Shown: positions 36,943-37,769 of the stretch, in pieces
How the letters are laid out: the number at the start of each line of letters is the position of its first letter
Position numbering within the stretch: the stretch's first letter is position 1
NCBI GenBank assembly: GCA_021163265.1
Contig: JAGGXC010000001.1
Location: forward strand, 1-37,769
Source: a bacterium
Lineage (GTDB): Bacteria > Patescibacteriota > Minisyncoccia > Minisyncoccales > JAGGXC01
Direction of reading: 5' to 3'
DNA: 37,769 nt
The notes under the pieces: model-generated
The model's input: only the letters and a program-made list of their open reading frames with translations
The model's database searches: none
What the model was told of the DNA's origin: nothing
Program-made: the position numbers and the translations under genes

Positions 36943-37677
36943 TCAATTAGATAATGGTTCCCTGGCTACTACTACTCCCCATACTTCTTTTGCTCCTGCT
37001 TTTTTCAGAATTTTTGCTGCTTCTTCCATGGTAGCACCGGTGGTATATATATCGTCTACTAGAAGAATTTTCTTGTTTTTTATTAAATGCTCATTTTTTA
37101 TCCAAAAAACGCCTTTAATATTCTCTTCTCTTTCTTTCTTTGAAAGTTCTGCTTGAGGAGAAGTTGTTTTTGCTTTTTTGAGACAGTTGAGCAATAGGGG
37201 AATTTCTAACCTATTTGCAAGTTCTTTCGCTATTTCTTCTGCTTGGTTGAAACCTCTTTTTCTTAATTTCTTCTTATGAAGAGGGATAGGAATTAAAATT
37301 TTGTCTTTCCATACCTCTTTATCTATTAGTTGAAAGTGTGTTATAATTAATTCAGCCAATGGTTTGGCTAATTCTTTCACAAAAGGATCATACTTGAATT
37401 GTCGGATCAATTCTTTGACGAGGTTGTTTTGATAAGACAAAGGAAAGAAAAGTCCATTTAATTTTTTTGAAAGGCATTGTGTACATTTTGCAGAGTTCAT
37501 ATTGCGAGAGAAGACAAGTCGTTTTGGTACAGAGCAAAGACAAAAGATGTCTTCGGTTATATCTAAACAAGATTGACAATCTTGACAAAGATAGCTTCCT
37601 TCTTTACCGCAACCAAAGCAAAATCGAGGGAAGAGGATATCAAGAAGAATTTCTTTTGTTTTCTTTAAAAGAGACAT
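36943..37677 (-). CDS. comFC: ComF-family phosphoribosyltransferase-like protein
   Basis: CFGCGKEGSYLCQDCQ zinc finger; LIPIPLHKKKLRKRGFNQAEEIAKEL; KKILLVDDIYTTGATMEEAAKILKKAGAKEV PRT motif. Confidence 0.92.
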   Translation of the reverse strand: MSLLKKTKEILLDILFPRFCFGCGKEGSYLCQDCQSCLDITEDIFCLCSVPKRLVFSRNMNSAKCTQCLSKKLNGLFFPLSYQNNLVKELIRQFKYDPFVKELAKPLAELIITHFQLIDKEVWKDKILIPIPLHKKKLRKRGFNQAEEIAKELANRLEIPLLLNCLKKAKTTSPQAELSKKEREENIKGVFWIKNEHLIKNKKILLVDDIYTTGATMEEAAKILKKAGAKEVWGVVVAREPLSN

Positions 37678-37769
37678 TTTGATATTTTTGTTTTTCTTTG
37701 GTAACAAAATCAGATATAATGGATTATATAAATAAAATAAATTAATTAAAATTAATCAATGTTTTTTGA

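Noticed and set aside
1-37769. CRISPR array, rRNA operon, IS element with terminal repeats
   Set aside because: No regularly spaced repeats, rRNA-like stretches or transposase ORFs were seen in the window.

Overview
The window has two halves that meet at about 15.59 kb. Positions ~1-15,600 look like the right part of an integrated mobile element. It holds a leftward early operon (XRE repressor, small ORF, two winged-helix replication-type proteins, an Hjc-like PD-(D/E)XK nuclease and small conserved ORFs). It also holds a cargo block of signalling genes with an archaeal flavour: tandem PRC-barrel, PAS-PAS-GAF, a FIST lipoprotein, a Cache-HAMP histidine kinase, two single-domain response regulators, an Ntn-hydrolase with a PKD-like domain, and a two-TM membrane protein. 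An XRE/ImmA-like pair, a TPR-like protein and a large serine recombinase follow. The recombinase stop codon lies inside a tRNA-Phe gene. Positions ~15,600-37,769 are bacterial housekeeping genes resembling a Patescibacteria/CPR-type genome: N-truncated IF-2, RbfA, L19, RluD-like, PurC, FtsH, S1-domain protein, GyrA, Hsp20, PrsW, TsaD, GT2, RecG and ComFC, with 14 tRNA genes in the window. The most interesting points are: (1) the FIST-lipoprotein/two-component cargo on a serine-recombinase element; (2) the recombinase/tRNA-Phe overlap; (3) a tRNA-Phe with a paired G18->A and U55->G elbow change; (4) tRNA-Ile(UAU) and tRNA-Arg(GCG), suggesting simplified decoding without lysidine or inosine; (5) a response regulator that appears to start at ATT; (6) an ImmA-like protein whose HExxH motif reads HGLAH; (7) several genes missing from the ORF track. 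All family calls come from reading motifs by eye. No database search was run.
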